A DNA stretch of 64,000 nucleotides. It comes from Streptomyces hokutonensis (GTDB lineage: Bacteria; Actinomycetota; Actinomycetes; Streptomycetales; Streptomycetaceae). The position numbers and the translations under genes are program-made. The notes under the pieces are model-generated. The model did no database searches, was not told the origin of the DNA, and was given only the letters and a program-made list of their open reading frames with translations. This document shows positions 8,801 to 17,467 of this stretch, one piece after another. Each line of letters opens with the position of its first letter. Position 1 is the stretch's first letter. The stretch lies in assembly GCF_000376565.1 (NCBI RefSeq), contig NZ_BARG01000079.1, positions 1-64,000 on the forward strand. Direction: 5' to 3'.

Positions 8801-9849
8801 AGTCCGCCCACGTGGTGGCCGTTGAGCCAGATGTCGGCCGTGTGGTTGACGCCGTCGAACTTCAGCCAGGTCCGGCGCCCGGCCCCGGTGCGCAGACCGC
8901 GCGGCAGCTCGAAGTCCCGCTTGTACCACCAGGCATGGCGTGACAGGGCCTCGGGGATGCGGAGGTTGTTGAGTCCGGCCACGGGATCGGGCAGCTTGCC
9001 CTGGTCCACGAGCGAGGCCAGCACCGTGCCGGGGACGGTGGCCGGCAGCCAACTGCTCGTGTCGAAGGACGACTTGGACAGTTCCGTACCGTCGGCGCCG
9101 GCCCAGTCGTCCAGCGTCAGCCGCCAGCCGGACTCCACCGGAACCGTGCCGTCCTCGGCCACCGCCAGCTTCGGCGCCGGGCCGGTGCGGGTGCCCCAGT
9201 CCGTCCAGCCCGTGGCCGACGGGCGGTGGCCCTTGACGGTTCCGTACACCTCGAAGCCGTTCAGGCCGAGGGGGTTGGGGTTGGAGCGGCGGGTCGAGGT
9301 GAGCCGTATCCAGCGTGCCGTGACCGGGTGCGGGGGCTGGATGTTCACGACTCCGCCCGTGCCGGCCGTGGTGCGGTGCACGGCGGTCCAGGAGGTCCGG
9401 TCGGTCGAGGTCTCGACGACGTACTCGACCGAGTAACTGGACTGGATCTCCTTGCCTGTTGTGCCGTCGGCCGGGTTGCCCGAGGTGGGCGGGGTGAACA
9501 CCGGGTCGTTCGCGTCGCCTTCGAAGGTGAGGCGGACCGATGTGACCTCGCACGGGGCCTGCAGATCGATCGAGATCCACTGGGGGTCGCCCGCCCCGGC
9601 ACGCCATCCGCTGCCGCGCACACCCGGTGAGTTGAACCGGTCCACCACGAAGGAACCCGGGGTGGGCGCGTAGGCGGTCGAGGAGACCGACACGGGCCGG
9701 TACAGGGCGAGTTCACCGGGTTGACCGGGGGAGGAGGGGGCGGCCGACGCGGGCGCGGAGAAACCGAGACCGAACCCGGCCAGCAGACCGGAACCCGTGG
9801 TGACGAAGGTGCGGCGCGACACGTGCGGTGAACCCGACTGATCTGTCAT
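5806..9849 (-). CDS. Tat-exported GH2 glycosidase with embedded discoidin modules
   Basis: A 1347-aa secreted enzyme. Residues 10-37 form a Tat signal (SRRTFVTTGSG, ending SAPASAAP). An F5/8-C (discoidin, CBM32-like) module follows at about 45-205, then the GH2 sugar-binding domain (about 245-440) and immunoglobulin-like domain (to about 563). The TIM barrel begins near 850 (RGGNWGWDELLRR), with the likely acid/base Glu960 (IWCGANEGNPP) and nucleophile Glu1024 (GFHTEIGMPV). This pattern resembles exo-beta-glucosaminidase/beta-mannosidase relatives. Between the Ig-like domain and the barrel, residues about 565-846 are discoidin repeats with half-modules at both ends, an unusual arrangement. 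It is divergent from the secreted GH27 gene. Exact sugar specificity is not established. Confidence 0.88.
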   Translation of the reverse strand: MTDQSGSPHVSRRTFVTTGSGLLAGFGLGFSAPASAAPSSPGQPGELALYRPVSVSSTAYAPTPGSFVVDRFNSPGVRGSGWRAGAGDPQWISIDLQAPCEVTSVRLTFEGDANDPVFTPPTSGNPADGTTGKEIQSSYSVEYVVETSTDRTSWTAVHRTTAGTGGVVNIQPPHPVTARWIRLTSTRRSNPNPLGLNGFEVYGTVKGHRPSATGWTDWGTRTGPAPKLAVAEDGTVPVESGWRLTLDDWAGADGTELSKSSFDTSSWLPATVPGTVLASLVDQGKLPDPVAGLNNLRIPEALSRHAWWYKRDFELPRGLRTGAGRRTWLKFDGVNHTADIWLNGHHVGGLTYPFARSALDVTQLLAPGGTNALAVRITPMPVPGSPGDKGPAGESWVDAGANQMNLNSPTYLAASGWDWMPAVRDRAAGIWNHVRLRSTGHVVIGDPRVDTLLPDLPGLSVAELTLVVPVRNADTADHRTTVSASFGDVQVSKAVTVPAGESVDVVFTPDAFAQLRLHDPELWWPNGLGDPTLHQLTLVASLDGAESDRRTTRFGIRQFGYEYAVPLPFTNSGDAYTQSVTFDRQQARYVRVKCLTRATSWGSSLWTLSVRDSVRSSVDLALHAQADASSTDGDDHGAGNVTDGDPGTRWSSAYEDDQWIRVDLGSAQSFDGVDLVWEQAYAKTFVVQVSTDNATWTDAASVDNSAVPLPFNNGNASLQTEDFAPRTARYVRINCGLRNTSWGNSLWSLNVIDSTAPGTDLALHRTTTASTEDPDHPAAHATDGDPGTRWSSAYVDHQWIQVDLGSSKRFDRVAVVWESAYPKTYVIQVSDDADTWTDVKSVSNTPDPLKISVNGVRVLARGGNWGWDELLRRMPPERMDAAVRMHRDMNFTMIRNWVGTSDREEFFAACDEHGILVWNDFPNAWGMDPPDHDAFNSLARDTVLRYRIHPSVVIWCGANEGNPPAAIDQGMRKAVEDQVPGVLYQNNSAGGIITGGGPYGWVEPEKYFDPATYGSKDFGFHTEIGMPVVSTAASLRNMTGDEPEWPIRGAWYYHDWSERGNQAPQTYKAAVETRLGEVTGLDDFARKAQFVNYENTRAMFEAWNANLWDNASGLMLWMSHPAWHSTVWQTYDYDFDVNGTYYGARSACEPLHVQADPEGQVIAVNHTRAGLRKAVVSAQLLDLSGRRLGANRSTQLDVAPAATAKAFSVPWTDDLPDLHLLRLTLQDGDGRLRSRNTYWRYRTPAAMRGLSGAPRTTMSATLGRVTRSGLTATLRNDGSAVAAMVRLALTDGATGHRVLPTLYSHNYLWLLPGESQTVTLSWPARALASGHPLLTVEAYNSRPATAR

Positions 9850-9941
9850 GAGCGTGATGTCCCATCAAAAACCGGCGGCACTGACAACGTTGCCAAAGGC
9901 TGTGACGCGAGGGATGCTGTGTCAACCCCTGAGGCGACCTT

Positions 9942-9968
9942 CTAATAAATTAGGAATTAATGTTGACA
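9942..9968 (+). promoter_or_regulatory. AT-rich operator and -35 box of the GH27 gene
   Basis: CTAATAAATTAG (9942-9953) is a near-perfect palindrome, followed by GAATTA and a consensus -35 TTGACA at 9963-9968; CACAGT lies at -10 distance (9986-9991, 17-bp spacer). The same block, with AATAAATTAG exactly 19 bp ahead of TTGAC, recurs at 12198-12221 before the transporter operon. In DNA this GC-rich, such AT-rich repeats strongly suggest a shared repressor site. The 9850-10072 gap also carries the promoter of the divergent GH2 gene. Confidence 0.7.
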
Positions 9969-10072
9969 GGGTTTCGGCCGCACGCCACAGTCGTCGCCGT
10001 GACGCCCCCGGCCCCCTGTCGCAGCGCGGCCCGCGTCACGTCCTCCTGCTTCCCAACCTCCGGGAGAGGCAC

Positions 10073-12202
10073 GTGATTTCATCTCCGCAGGTCCGCACAC
10101 CCGCGGTAACGAGACTGACCCGCCGGGCCACCGTGATCGCCATCGCGACCGTACTGGCGGCGACCGCGGCCCCGGCCGCCACGGCACGGACCGGCACCGA
10201 CCAGGGCGCCCCCGACTACTACGACAGCGGCCTCGCACCGACTCCCTACATGGGCTGGAACACCTACTACGGGCTCGGCGCGCCCACCGAACAGCAGGTG
10301 CGCTCCGTCGCGGACAAGCTGGTCAGCAGCGGTCTGCGGGACAGCGGGTACGACATCGTGTGGCTCGACGGCGGCTGGCAGGCCGACAACCCGCGCAACG
10401 CGCAAGGGCAGTTGGTCGCCAACCCGGACCGCTTTCCCTCCGGCATCCCGGCCCTCGTCTCCTATCTCCACAAACGCGGACTGCGCGCGGGCATCTACAC
10501 CGACGCCGGCGCCTACGACGGCGGCAAGAGCTGCGGGCTGGGCAGCCGCGGGTACTACGACCAGGACGCGCGGCAGTTCGCCGGCTGGAAGATCGACGCG
10601 GTCAAGGTCGACTTCCTGTGCGGCATCGGCGCCAAGCTCGATCCGGGCCCGGCCTTCAAGGAGTTCAGCGACGCGGTCGCCAAGTCCGGCCGCAAGATGC
10701 TGCTCAACCTCTGCAACCCGCTCACCGACGACTGGGGCCTGCCGCACACACCGGAGCAGGACGCGCACAACACCTACGTCTACGGCCCGACGACCGCCGA
10801 CTCCTGGCGCACCGGCACGGACATCGCGTGGGGTACGGCGAGCCCGGGGCAGTGGCCCAACATCCTGCGCAACATGGACGCCAACGCCTGGCACCCCGAG
10901 GCGCAGGGGCCCGGTCACTACAACGACCCCGACTACCTCATCCCGATGCGCAGGATGACCGACGGGTCGTACGAGCTGAGCCAGGAGGAGTCGACCAGCC
11001 AGTTCGTGATGTGGGCCGAGATGGGCTCGCCGCTCGTCCTCGGCTCCGACCCCCGCACCCTGTCCGACTCCATGCTGGCCACCCTGCGCAACCCGGAGAT
11101 CATCGCCGTCGACCAGGACCCGCTGGCCGTCCAGGGTGTGCGCGTGGCGACCGACTCGGTCGGCGACGTGTACAGCAAGGTGCTGGACGGGCGCGGGCAG
11201 CGGGCGGTCGTGCTGCTCAACCGGTCGGACCAACCCGCCCTGCGCACCGTGCAGTTCGCGGACACCGGGCTCGGTGGACCGGTCCAGGTACGGGACCTGC
11301 GGGCACGCACCGACCGGGGTACGCACACCGGGTCGTACACCGTCGAGGTCCCCGCGCACGGCACCGCGTTCCTGAAGCTGACGGGCGCCGATGCCCTGCC
11401 CGGTACGAATCTGGGGCAGCAGGCCACGGCGAGTCCGGCCATCGTGAACGACGGCGCCACACCGACCACCTTCCTGCGCGGCCCGCACGGCTCGCTCGTC
11501 CAGCAGACCGATGGCAAGGCGAAGGATCTCGGCGGTCCGGCGAAGGGCCGGATCCTCGGCCAGCCCGCCGCGTACGCCTCGGCCGGCGGCCGGATCGACG
11601 TCTTCGTGCGCGGCACCGACTCCCGGGTGTACCGGCGGGTGTTCACGGCCGGGCGCTGGGGTGCGTGGCAGAGCCTGGGCGGCCAGGTGGCCGACGCGCC
11701 GTCGGTGGCGTTCACCGATCCCGCGCACTGGACCCTGTTCGCCACCGGCTCGGACGGACAGGTCGCGCAGCGCGGCCCGGCGACCGGCTGGTCCTCGCTC
11801 GGCGCCCCCGGTGGGCGGGCGGTGTACGGGCGGCCGTCCGCCGTCGTGGATGCCCAGGGGCGGGTCCATGTCGCCGTGCGCACCGCGGCCGACGACGTGT
11901 GGACGCGGTCCCAGGACACCTCGGGGGAGTGGTCGCCGTGGAGCTCGCTCGGCGGGACCGTCAGCGGCAGCCCGACGCTGGTCGCCGTGGGGGACGCCGT
12001 GGTGCTTTACGTGCGGGCCGCCGACTACACGCTCTGGCAGCAGCGGTACGAGAACGGTGCCTGGCAGGGGTGGACCAAGCAAGTGGCCTTCCCCAGCGCG
12101 GCGTTCGACGGCGCGCTCGGTGCGGTGGCCGGGCCGGGCGGGACGGTCGACGCGGTGTACCGGGGCGTCGACGGCTACGTCCACCGGACTCAGTTCAAAT
12201 AA
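10073..12202 (+). CDS. Secreted GH27 alpha-galactosidase-like enzyme with lectin beta-propeller
   Basis: A 709-aa exported protein starting at GTG 10073, with GGGAGAGG 4-5 nt upstream and a Sec signal directly after (RRATVIAIATVLAATAAPAA). The GH27/clan-D barrel starts at PYMGWNTYYG. The nucleophile is Asp180 in VKVDFLCG and the likely acid/base Asp250 in TGTDIAWG. A beta-sandwich domain follows to about residue 438. The last 270 residues repeat a W-x-S-L-G pattern (GAWQSLGG, WSSLGAPGG, WSPWSSLGG, WQGWTK), typical of PLL-like/fucolectin beta-propellers that bind glycans. It probably releases terminal galactose, or beta-L-arabinopyranose as some GH27 enzymes do, from plant polysaccharide outside the cell for the importer encoded just downstream. 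Confidence 0.9.
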   Translation: MISSPQVRTPAVTRLTRRATVIAIATVLAATAAPAATARTGTDQGAPDYYDSGLAPTPYMGWNTYYGLGAPTEQQVRSVADKLVSSGLRDSGYDIVWLDGGWQADNPRNAQGQLVANPDRFPSGIPALVSYLHKRGLRAGIYTDAGAYDGGKSCGLGSRGYYDQDARQFAGWKIDAVKVDFLCGIGAKLDPGPAFKEFSDAVAKSGRKMLLNLCNPLTDDWGLPHTPEQDAHNTYVYGPTTADSWRTGTDIAWGTASPGQWPNILRNMDANAWHPEAQGPGHYNDPDYLIPMRRMTDGSYELSQEESTSQFVMWAEMGSPLVLGSDPRTLSDSMLATLRNPEIIAVDQDPLAVQGVRVATDSVGDVYSKVLDGRGQRAVVLLNRSDQPALRTVQFADTGLGGPVQVRDLRARTDRGTHTGSYTVEVPAHGTAFLKLTGADALPGTNLGQQATASPAIVNDGATPTTFLRGPHGSLVQQTDGKAKDLGGPAKGRILGQPAAYASAGGRIDVFVRGTDSRVYRRVFTAGRWGAWQSLGGQVADAPSVAFTDPAHWTLFATGSDGQVAQRGPATGWSSLGAPGGRAVYGRPSAVVDAQGRVHVAVRTAADDVWTRSQDTSGEWSPWSSLGGTVSGSPTLVAVGDAVVLYVRAADYTLWQQRYENGAWQGWTKQVAFPSAAFDGALGAVAGPGGTVDAVYRGVDGYVHRTQFK

Positions 12203-12222
12203 ATTAGTAATTATTCTTGACG
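12198..12222 (+). promoter_or_regulatory. AT-rich operator and -35 box of the alpha-galactoside operon
   Basis: AATAAATTAGTAATTATT (12198-12215) followed by TTGACG (12217-12222) matches the element at 9944-9968 in sequence and spacing. It begins inside the last codons of the GH27 gene and controls the operon starting at 12281. The site is an imperfect palindrome centred on TTAGTAA. Confidence 0.7.
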
Positions 12223-12280
12223 TGGTGGGGACGCCACGCGAATCTGGATCCGCCCGCGAGGGATCCACAGGGAGCCATCC

Positions 12281-13573
12281 ATGACGAACCACCAGCCAGA
12301 CCGACGCCGGTTCCTCGCCGGGCTCGGCGCCACGGGGGCGGCTGCGCTGCTCAGCGGCTGTGTCACCTCGACCTCCACCGGCAAGAGTTCCTCGAAGGGC
12401 GCGGTGACCCTCCAGTCCAACCTCTCCGCCCCGCAGGCCAAGGCCGCGATGGAGGACCTCGTCGCCGCCTACGCCAAGAAGGGGTCCGGGAAGGCGAGCC
12501 TCAACACGGTCGCCGCGGAGACCTACCGCACCCAGCTGCCGACGTACCTCACCTCGGCCAACCCGCCCGACGTGTACACCTGGTACCCCGGCTCGGTGGC
12601 GGACGCCTACGCCAAGAAGAACCTGCTGCTCGACCTCGACGAGGCGTGGACCACCTCGCCCGACCTCAAGCGCTACACCAAGGCCCTCAACTCGCTCTGC
12701 ACGTCGACGAGTTCGGGCAAGAAGGTGTTCGTGCCCAGCACCTACTACTGGTGGGGCATGTTCTACCGGAAGTCCAACTTCGCCAAGTGGGGCGTCAGCG
12801 AGCCCAAGAGCTGGGACGAGTTCCTCGACCTGTGCGACAAGCTCAAGAAGAAGGGCGTCAACCCGATCGGTCTCGGCGCCGGCGGCGGCACGGCCTGGGT
12901 GGCCTCGGCGTGGTTCGACTACCTCGACATCCGGATCAACGGCGCCGAGTACCACCGCCAACTCCTCGCCGGGAAGCACAAGTTCACCGACCCCGAGGTG
13001 CGCAAGGTCTTCGACCGCTGGCAGGAGGTGCTGCCGTACTTCGACCCGAACGGCGCCGCCGTCGCCTTCCAGGACGCCACCACCTCCCTGCTCAACGGCC
13101 GCAGCGGCATGATGCTCATCGGCACCTTCTTCGCCGACGCCGCCCCCAAGGACGCCCTCGACGACATCGACTTCTTCCGCTTCCCGATCATCGACGCGAA
13201 GATCCCGCTCGCCGAAGAGGCCCCGGTCGACGGCTACTTCGCCAGCGCCCGCACCGGCCGCCGCGACCAGGTCATCGACCTGATGAAGTACCTCGCCACC
13301 GCCGAGGCCCAGGAGATCTACATCAAGGGCTCCTCCGGCACCGTCCTGCCCTGCCACCCCGACGCGAAGGACGCGGGCACGGCGCTGGTCAAGAAGGGCC
13401 GCGCGCATGTCGCGGAGGCGGCCGAGATCACCCAGTTCTTCAACCGGGACTCCAGCGACGCCCTCCAGCCCACCGCCGACAACGCGTTGACCAAGTTCCT
13501 GGCCAAGCCCAAGTCGATCGGGAGCATCCTCACCGACTGGCAGCGCGATGCCGAGAAGATCTGGAACGCCTGA
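12281..13573 (+). CDS. ABC transporter sugar-binding lipoprotein
   Basis: A 430-aa extracellular solute-binding protein (family 1). The N-terminus combines a twin arginine (DRRRFLAGLG) with a lipobox (ALLSGC), so it is probably a Tat-exported lipoprotein anchored outside the membrane. The mature part has the usual two-lobed binding-protein features (NPPDVYTWYPGSVADAYAKK; FQDATTSLLNGRSGMMLIG). It is the first gene of the operon and captures an oligosaccharide for the two permeases that follow one base later. The downstream GH36 alpha-galactosidase suggests raffinose/melibiose-type or galactomannan-derived alpha-galactosides. Confidence 0.92.
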   Translation: MTNHQPDRRRFLAGLGATGAAALLSGCVTSTSTGKSSSKGAVTLQSNLSAPQAKAAMEDLVAAYAKKGSGKASLNTVAAETYRTQLPTYLTSANPPDVYTWYPGSVADAYAKKNLLLDLDEAWTTSPDLKRYTKALNSLCTSTSSGKKVFVPSTYYWWGMFYRKSNFAKWGVSEPKSWDEFLDLCDKLKKKGVNPIGLGAGGGTAWVASAWFDYLDIRINGAEYHRQLLAGKHKFTDPEVRKVFDRWQEVLPYFDPNGAAVAFQDATTSLLNGRSGMMLIGTFFADAAPKDALDDIDFFRFPIIDAKIPLAEEAPVDGYFASARTGRRDQVIDLMKYLATAEAQEIYIKGSSGTVLPCHPDAKDAGTALVKKGRAHVAEAAEITQFFNRDSSDALQPTADNALTKFLAKPKSIGSILTDWQRDAEKIWNA

Positions 13574-13574
13574 C

Positions 13575-14510
13575 ATGGCCGTCCTGACCGCGCCCGACCG
13601 GACGTCCCCGGCCCGAACGCCCGCCCAGGGCAGGCGGGTTCGGGGACCCCGGCGGACACCCCCGCTGGTCCTCGCCTTCGTCCTGGTCCCACTTCTCGTC
13701 GAGGCCGTGTGGGTGTTCTGGCCCGCCGTGCAGGGCTTCTACCTCGCCTTCACCCGCTGGGACGGCGTCTCCCCGCCGCAGTTCATCGGCCTGGACAACT
13801 TCCGGGAGATGGCCCACGACGACGTCTTCCGCAGCGCGACCGGCCACACCGTCCTCTGGCTCGTCCTCTTCGGCGGCCTGTCCGCCCTGCTCGGCCTCGC
13901 CGCCGCACTCCTGCTCCAACAGGAGCGCCGCGGCGTGGGTTTCTACCGCGCGGCCCTGTTCCTGCCGGTCGTCTTCTCCCTGGTCGCCACGGCTCTCGTC
14001 TGGCAGGCGATCTACCAACCCGACGGCGTCCTCAACCAACTCCTCCAGTCCGTCGGCCTCGGCAGGCTCCGCCACGCCTGGCTCGCCGACCAGGACACCG
14101 CCCTCTACGCCGTGATCGTGCCCGCGCTCTGGCGCCAGATCGGCTACGTCATGGTCCTCTACCTGGCCGGCCTCAAGGGCATCGACCCCGCCCTGTACGA
14201 GGCCGCCAAGGTCGACGGCGCGAGCGCCTGGCAACGCCTGAGGCACGTCACCCTGCCCCAACTCCGCAGCGTGAACGCGGTAGTTCTCTCCGTCATCGTC
14301 ATCGACTCACTGCGCTCCTTCGACGTCGTGTGGTCACTGACCCGCGGCGGCCCCTACCACTCCTCCGAACTCCTGAGCACCTACATGTACTCAACGGCCT
14401 TCCAGTCCCTACGACTCGGCTACGGCTCCGCACTCGCCGCCGTCATCTTCGTGCTGGCCTTCGGCGTCATCTGCTCCTACCTCGTCCGCGCGTTCCGGGA
14501 GGCCGACTGA
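13575..14510 (+). CDS. ABC sugar transporter permease (MalF type)
   Basis: A 311-aa membrane protein with about six transmembrane segments, the first at FVLVPLLVEAVWVFWPAVQG. The EAA loop that docks on the ATPase reads YEAAKVDGASAWQRLRHVTLPQL. The ATG at 13575 follows the previous stop by one base. It forms the inner-membrane channel with the next permease and overlaps it in a TGATG. Confidence 0.93.
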   Translation: MAVLTAPDRTSPARTPAQGRRVRGPRRTPPLVLAFVLVPLLVEAVWVFWPAVQGFYLAFTRWDGVSPPQFIGLDNFREMAHDDVFRSATGHTVLWLVLFGGLSALLGLAAALLLQQERRGVGFYRAALFLPVVFSLVATALVWQAIYQPDGVLNQLLQSVGLGRLRHAWLADQDTALYAVIVPALWRQIGYVMVLYLAGLKGIDPALYEAAKVDGASAWQRLRHVTLPQLRSVNAVVLSVIVIDSLRSFDVVWSLTRGGPYHSSELLSTYMYSTAFQSLRLGYGSALAAVIFVLAFGVICSYLVRAFREAD

Positions 14511-15358
14511 TGTCCGCCAACTCCACGGCCCTGCGCCGCAAACGGGCCGCGACCGCCGGATTCCACCTGGGCGCCGGCGCGCTGGCGCTCCTGTGGCTGC
14601 TGCCCATCGCCCTGGTCGTGGTCACCAGCCTGCGCTCCTTCGACGACATCGCCGCGCACGGCCTGGGCAGTTGGCCGCACTCCTTCACCCTCGGCAACTT
14701 CCGCCAGGCCTGGGTCGACGGCGGCCAGCAACGCGCCCTCATCAACAGCCTGGTCGTCACGATCCCCTGCGTCCTGATCACGCTGGCCCTCGCCTCGATG
14801 GCCGCGTTCGCCCTCAGCCGCTACGAAGTCCCCTTCCGCCGCTCCCTGTTGCTCCTCATGCTCGGCGGCAACCTGCTCCCGCCGCAGATCCTCCTGATCC
14901 CGGTGTCCAAGCTCAGCGAGGTGATGGGCGTCTTCGACACCCTGCCCGCGCTCATCGGCGTACAGATCGGCTTCGGCGTCGGCTTCTACGTGTTCGTCCT
15001 GCACGGATTCATGCGGTCCATCCCGGCGGAGATCCAGCAGGCGGCGGTCGTCGACGGCGCCGGCCCCTGGCAGATCTTCTGGCGGATCATCCTCCCGTTG
15101 ACCCGCCCCGCCCTCGCCGCGCTCAGCGCCCTGTCCTTCACCTGGATCTTCAACGACCTGCTCTGGGCCATCACCGTCCTGCGCAGCGACACCAAGATGC
15201 CCATCACCGCCGCCCTCATCGGACTTCAGGGCCAGTTCGTGTCGATGTGGAACGTCATCGCGGCCGGCTCGGTCATCGCCGCCGCACCCACCGTCGCCGT
15301 GTTCCTGCGCTTCCAGCGGCACTTCGTGGCCGGCCTCAACCTCGGGGCGGTCAAGTGA
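14510..15358 (+). CDS. ABC sugar transporter permease (MalG type)
   Basis: A 282-aa partner permease with about six transmembrane segments (ALALLWLLPIALVVVTSL first). Its EAA loop is IQQAAVVDGAGPWQIFWRIILPL. It starts on the A of the preceding TGA and ends overlapping the GTG of the GH36 gene, so three genes are translationally coupled. No ATPase gene is present in the operon; in Streptomyces such importers generally share MsiK. Confidence 0.93.
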   Translation: MSANSTALRRKRAATAGFHLGAGALALLWLLPIALVVVTSLRSFDDIAAHGLGSWPHSFTLGNFRQAWVDGGQQRALINSLVVTIPCVLITLALASMAAFALSRYEVPFRRSLLLLMLGGNLLPPQILLIPVSKLSEVMGVFDTLPALIGVQIGFGVGFYVFVLHGFMRSIPAEIQQAAVVDGAGPWQIFWRIILPLTRPALAALSALSFTWIFNDLLWAITVLRSDTKMPITAALIGLQGQFVSMWNVIAAGSVIAAAPTVAVFLRFQRHFVAGLNLGAVK

Positions 15359-17415
15359 CGTACCAGCGCTGGACCCTGCGCACGGAGAACACCAGCTACA
15401 CCGTGCGCCTGTCCCCGGACGGTCCCTGGGTCGAACTCGACGCCTGGGGACCCCCCGGTGTCGAGGACGGTCCGTCCGCGCTCGACTGGTCGCGGCGCAC
15501 CCACTTCATCACGCCCGCCGACGCGGCCCCCGCCGAATATCTGCCGTACGGGACAAGGCCGTTCACCGGCTCGGAGCTGGTGGTCTCGGGCCCGGACGGG
15601 GACCGGGGTTCGTGGTGGGAGTTCGACGAGGTGGAGGCCGAGGAGACCGCGCTGCGGTTCGCCTTCCACGACGAGCGGCTGGGGCTGCGCACCGTCCTCC
15701 ACTACGAGACCGTGCCCGGCACGGACGTGATTCTCCGCCGGACCGACTTCACCGCCACGCGCGAACTCCGCCTGGAGCGGCTCGACTCGGCCGCAGTGAA
15801 CATCCCGATCACCGGAGTCGCCCGCCTGACCTATCTCACTGGCCAGTGGTCGCAGGAGTTCCAGCACACGCAACTCGACCTGCCCAGAGGCACGTTCACC
15901 ATCGGCAGCCTCCAAGGCGTACCCGGTCACGCGTACGCGCCCTGGCTCGCGGTGCAGGACGGCGAGGCACCGGCCGCGTACGGGGTCGCCCTCGCCTGGC
16001 CCGGCAACTGGCACATGACCGCGGAGGCCGAACCCGGTGGCTCCGTGCGGGTGCGAGCGGGCCGCGTGCCCCACGGGGGCGCGGTGCTGCTCGCACCCGG
16101 CGAATCCCTCACCACCCCCCAACTCGCCTGCGCCTTCAGCCCGGACGGCCTCGACGGCCTCTCCCGCGTCTGGCACCGCTACGAACGACACCTCTCCGGC
16201 GAACGCCTCCACCGCCCCCGCAAGGTCCTCTACAACTCCTGGGAGGCCACCGGCTTCGACGTCGAAGCGGCCGGGCAACTGGAGCTGGCGAAGACGGCCG
16301 CCGACATCGGGGCCGAACTGTTCGTCGTCGACGACGGCTGGTTCACCGGACGCGCCGACGACACCGGGGGGCTGGGGGACTGGTGGCCGGACCCGGCCGC
16401 CTTCCCGCACGGCTTCGACCAATTCATCGCGGACGTAAAGGCGTTGGGCCTGGACTTCGGTCTGTGGATCGAGCCCGAGTCCGTGAGCCCGGGCAGCCGT
16501 CTGCACACCGAACACCCCGAGTGGGTCTACCGGATCGAGGGCCGCCCTGGCCGGCTCGTCCGCAACCAGCTCCTCCTGGACCTGGGCCGGACCGACGTCC
16601 AGGACTTCGTGATCGGCACGCTCGACCGACTGCTCGGCACGTACGACATCGGCTACCTCAAGTGGGACATGAACCGCCCGCCCACCGAACGCGGGCGCCC
16701 CGGCGCCGGCCCTGTCGACCTCGACGCCGAGCACGTCGCCGGATACCTGCGTGTCCTCGACCACCTCAGGTCGGCCCACCCCGACGTCACCGTCGAGGGC
16801 TGCGCGGGCGGCGGCGGCCGGATCGAGCACACGACCATCGCGCGCACGGACGTGGTGTGGCCCAGCGACAACACCGCCCCACTGGACCGGCTGAGGATCC
16901 AGCACGGCTTCCTGCACGCGCACGCCCCGCACGTCATGAGCTCCTGGGTCACCGACGCGCCCGGCGTCTTCGACCCGCGCCCGCGCAGCCTCGCCTTCCG
17001 CTTCGTCAACGCCATGTGCGGAGTGCTCGGCGTCGGCGCCGACCTGCGCGCCTGGACGCCGGAGCAGCGGGCCGAGGCCGCCGGCTGGATCGCCCGCTAC
17101 AAAGAGGTCCGGGACGTGATCCACCACGGTGAGGCACGGCTCCTCGGCACACCGGAGGAGCCGAGCTGTGGCGTGCAGTACGACTTCGGTGACCGAACCG
17201 TCGTCGCCGCGCTGAGCACCGGGCGGCTCGACGGGGCCCCGCTCGTACCGGGGCGCCCGCAACGGCTCCGGCTGCGGGGACTCGAACCGGCTGCGCGGTA
17301 CCGGGACACGGCGACCGGGACGTCGTACGGCGGAGCCCATCTGCTGCACCACGGGCTGCCGTTCGCGTGGAGTGCCGATCACGATGCCGACCTGGTCGTG
17401 CTGCTGCGCGAGTGA
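15355..17415 (+). CDS. Alpha-galactosidase, GH36
   Basis: A 686-aa intracellular enzyme without a signal peptide that hydrolyses imported alpha-galactosides to D-galactose plus the remaining sugar. The GH36 barrel is clear: YNSWEATGFDV, FVVDDGWFTGR, FGLWIEPESVSPGS, nucleophile Asp438 in LKWDMNRP and acid/base Asp505 in WPSDNTAP. N-terminal beta-supersandwich and C-terminal beta-sandwich domains make up the usual length of about 700 aa. Translation starts at GTG 15355, overlapping the permease stop. Its product feeds the dehydrogenase/dehydratase/kinase genes downstream. Confidence 0.94.
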   Translation: MTYQRWTLRTENTSYTVRLSPDGPWVELDAWGPPGVEDGPSALDWSRRTHFITPADAAPAEYLPYGTRPFTGSELVVSGPDGDRGSWWEFDEVEAEETALRFAFHDERLGLRTVLHYETVPGTDVILRRTDFTATRELRLERLDSAAVNIPITGVARLTYLTGQWSQEFQHTQLDLPRGTFTIGSLQGVPGHAYAPWLAVQDGEAPAAYGVALAWPGNWHMTAEAEPGGSVRVRAGRVPHGGAVLLAPGESLTTPQLACAFSPDGLDGLSRVWHRYERHLSGERLHRPRKVLYNSWEATGFDVEAAGQLELAKTAADIGAELFVVDDGWFTGRADDTGGLGDWWPDPAAFPHGFDQFIADVKALGLDFGLWIEPESVSPGSRLHTEHPEWVYRIEGRPGRLVRNQLLLDLGRTDVQDFVIGTLDRLLGTYDIGYLKWDMNRPPTERGRPGAGPVDLDAEHVAGYLRVLDHLRSAHPDVTVEGCAGGGGRIEHTTIARTDVVWPSDNTAPLDRLRIQHGFLHAHAPHVMSSWVTDAPGVFDPRPRSLAFRFVNAMCGVLGVGADLRAWTPEQRAEAAGWIARYKEVRDVIHHGEARLLGTPEEPSCGVQYDFGDRTVVAALSTGRLDGAPLVPGRPQRLRLRGLEPAARYRDTATGTSYGGAHLLHHGLPFAWSADHDADLVVLLRE

Positions 17416-17467
17416 GCCCCGTTATGTTTCCAGGAAGCCCTGACGCGCGAAGGAGTCGAACCCCACG

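Noticed and set aside
10079..13576. Very long open frame (1165 codons) on the minus strand opposite the GH27 and binding-protein genes
   Set aside because: It is the antisense shadow of two clear genes; its translation is Val/Gly/Arg/Asp-rich without domain motifs, as expected in high-GC DNA.
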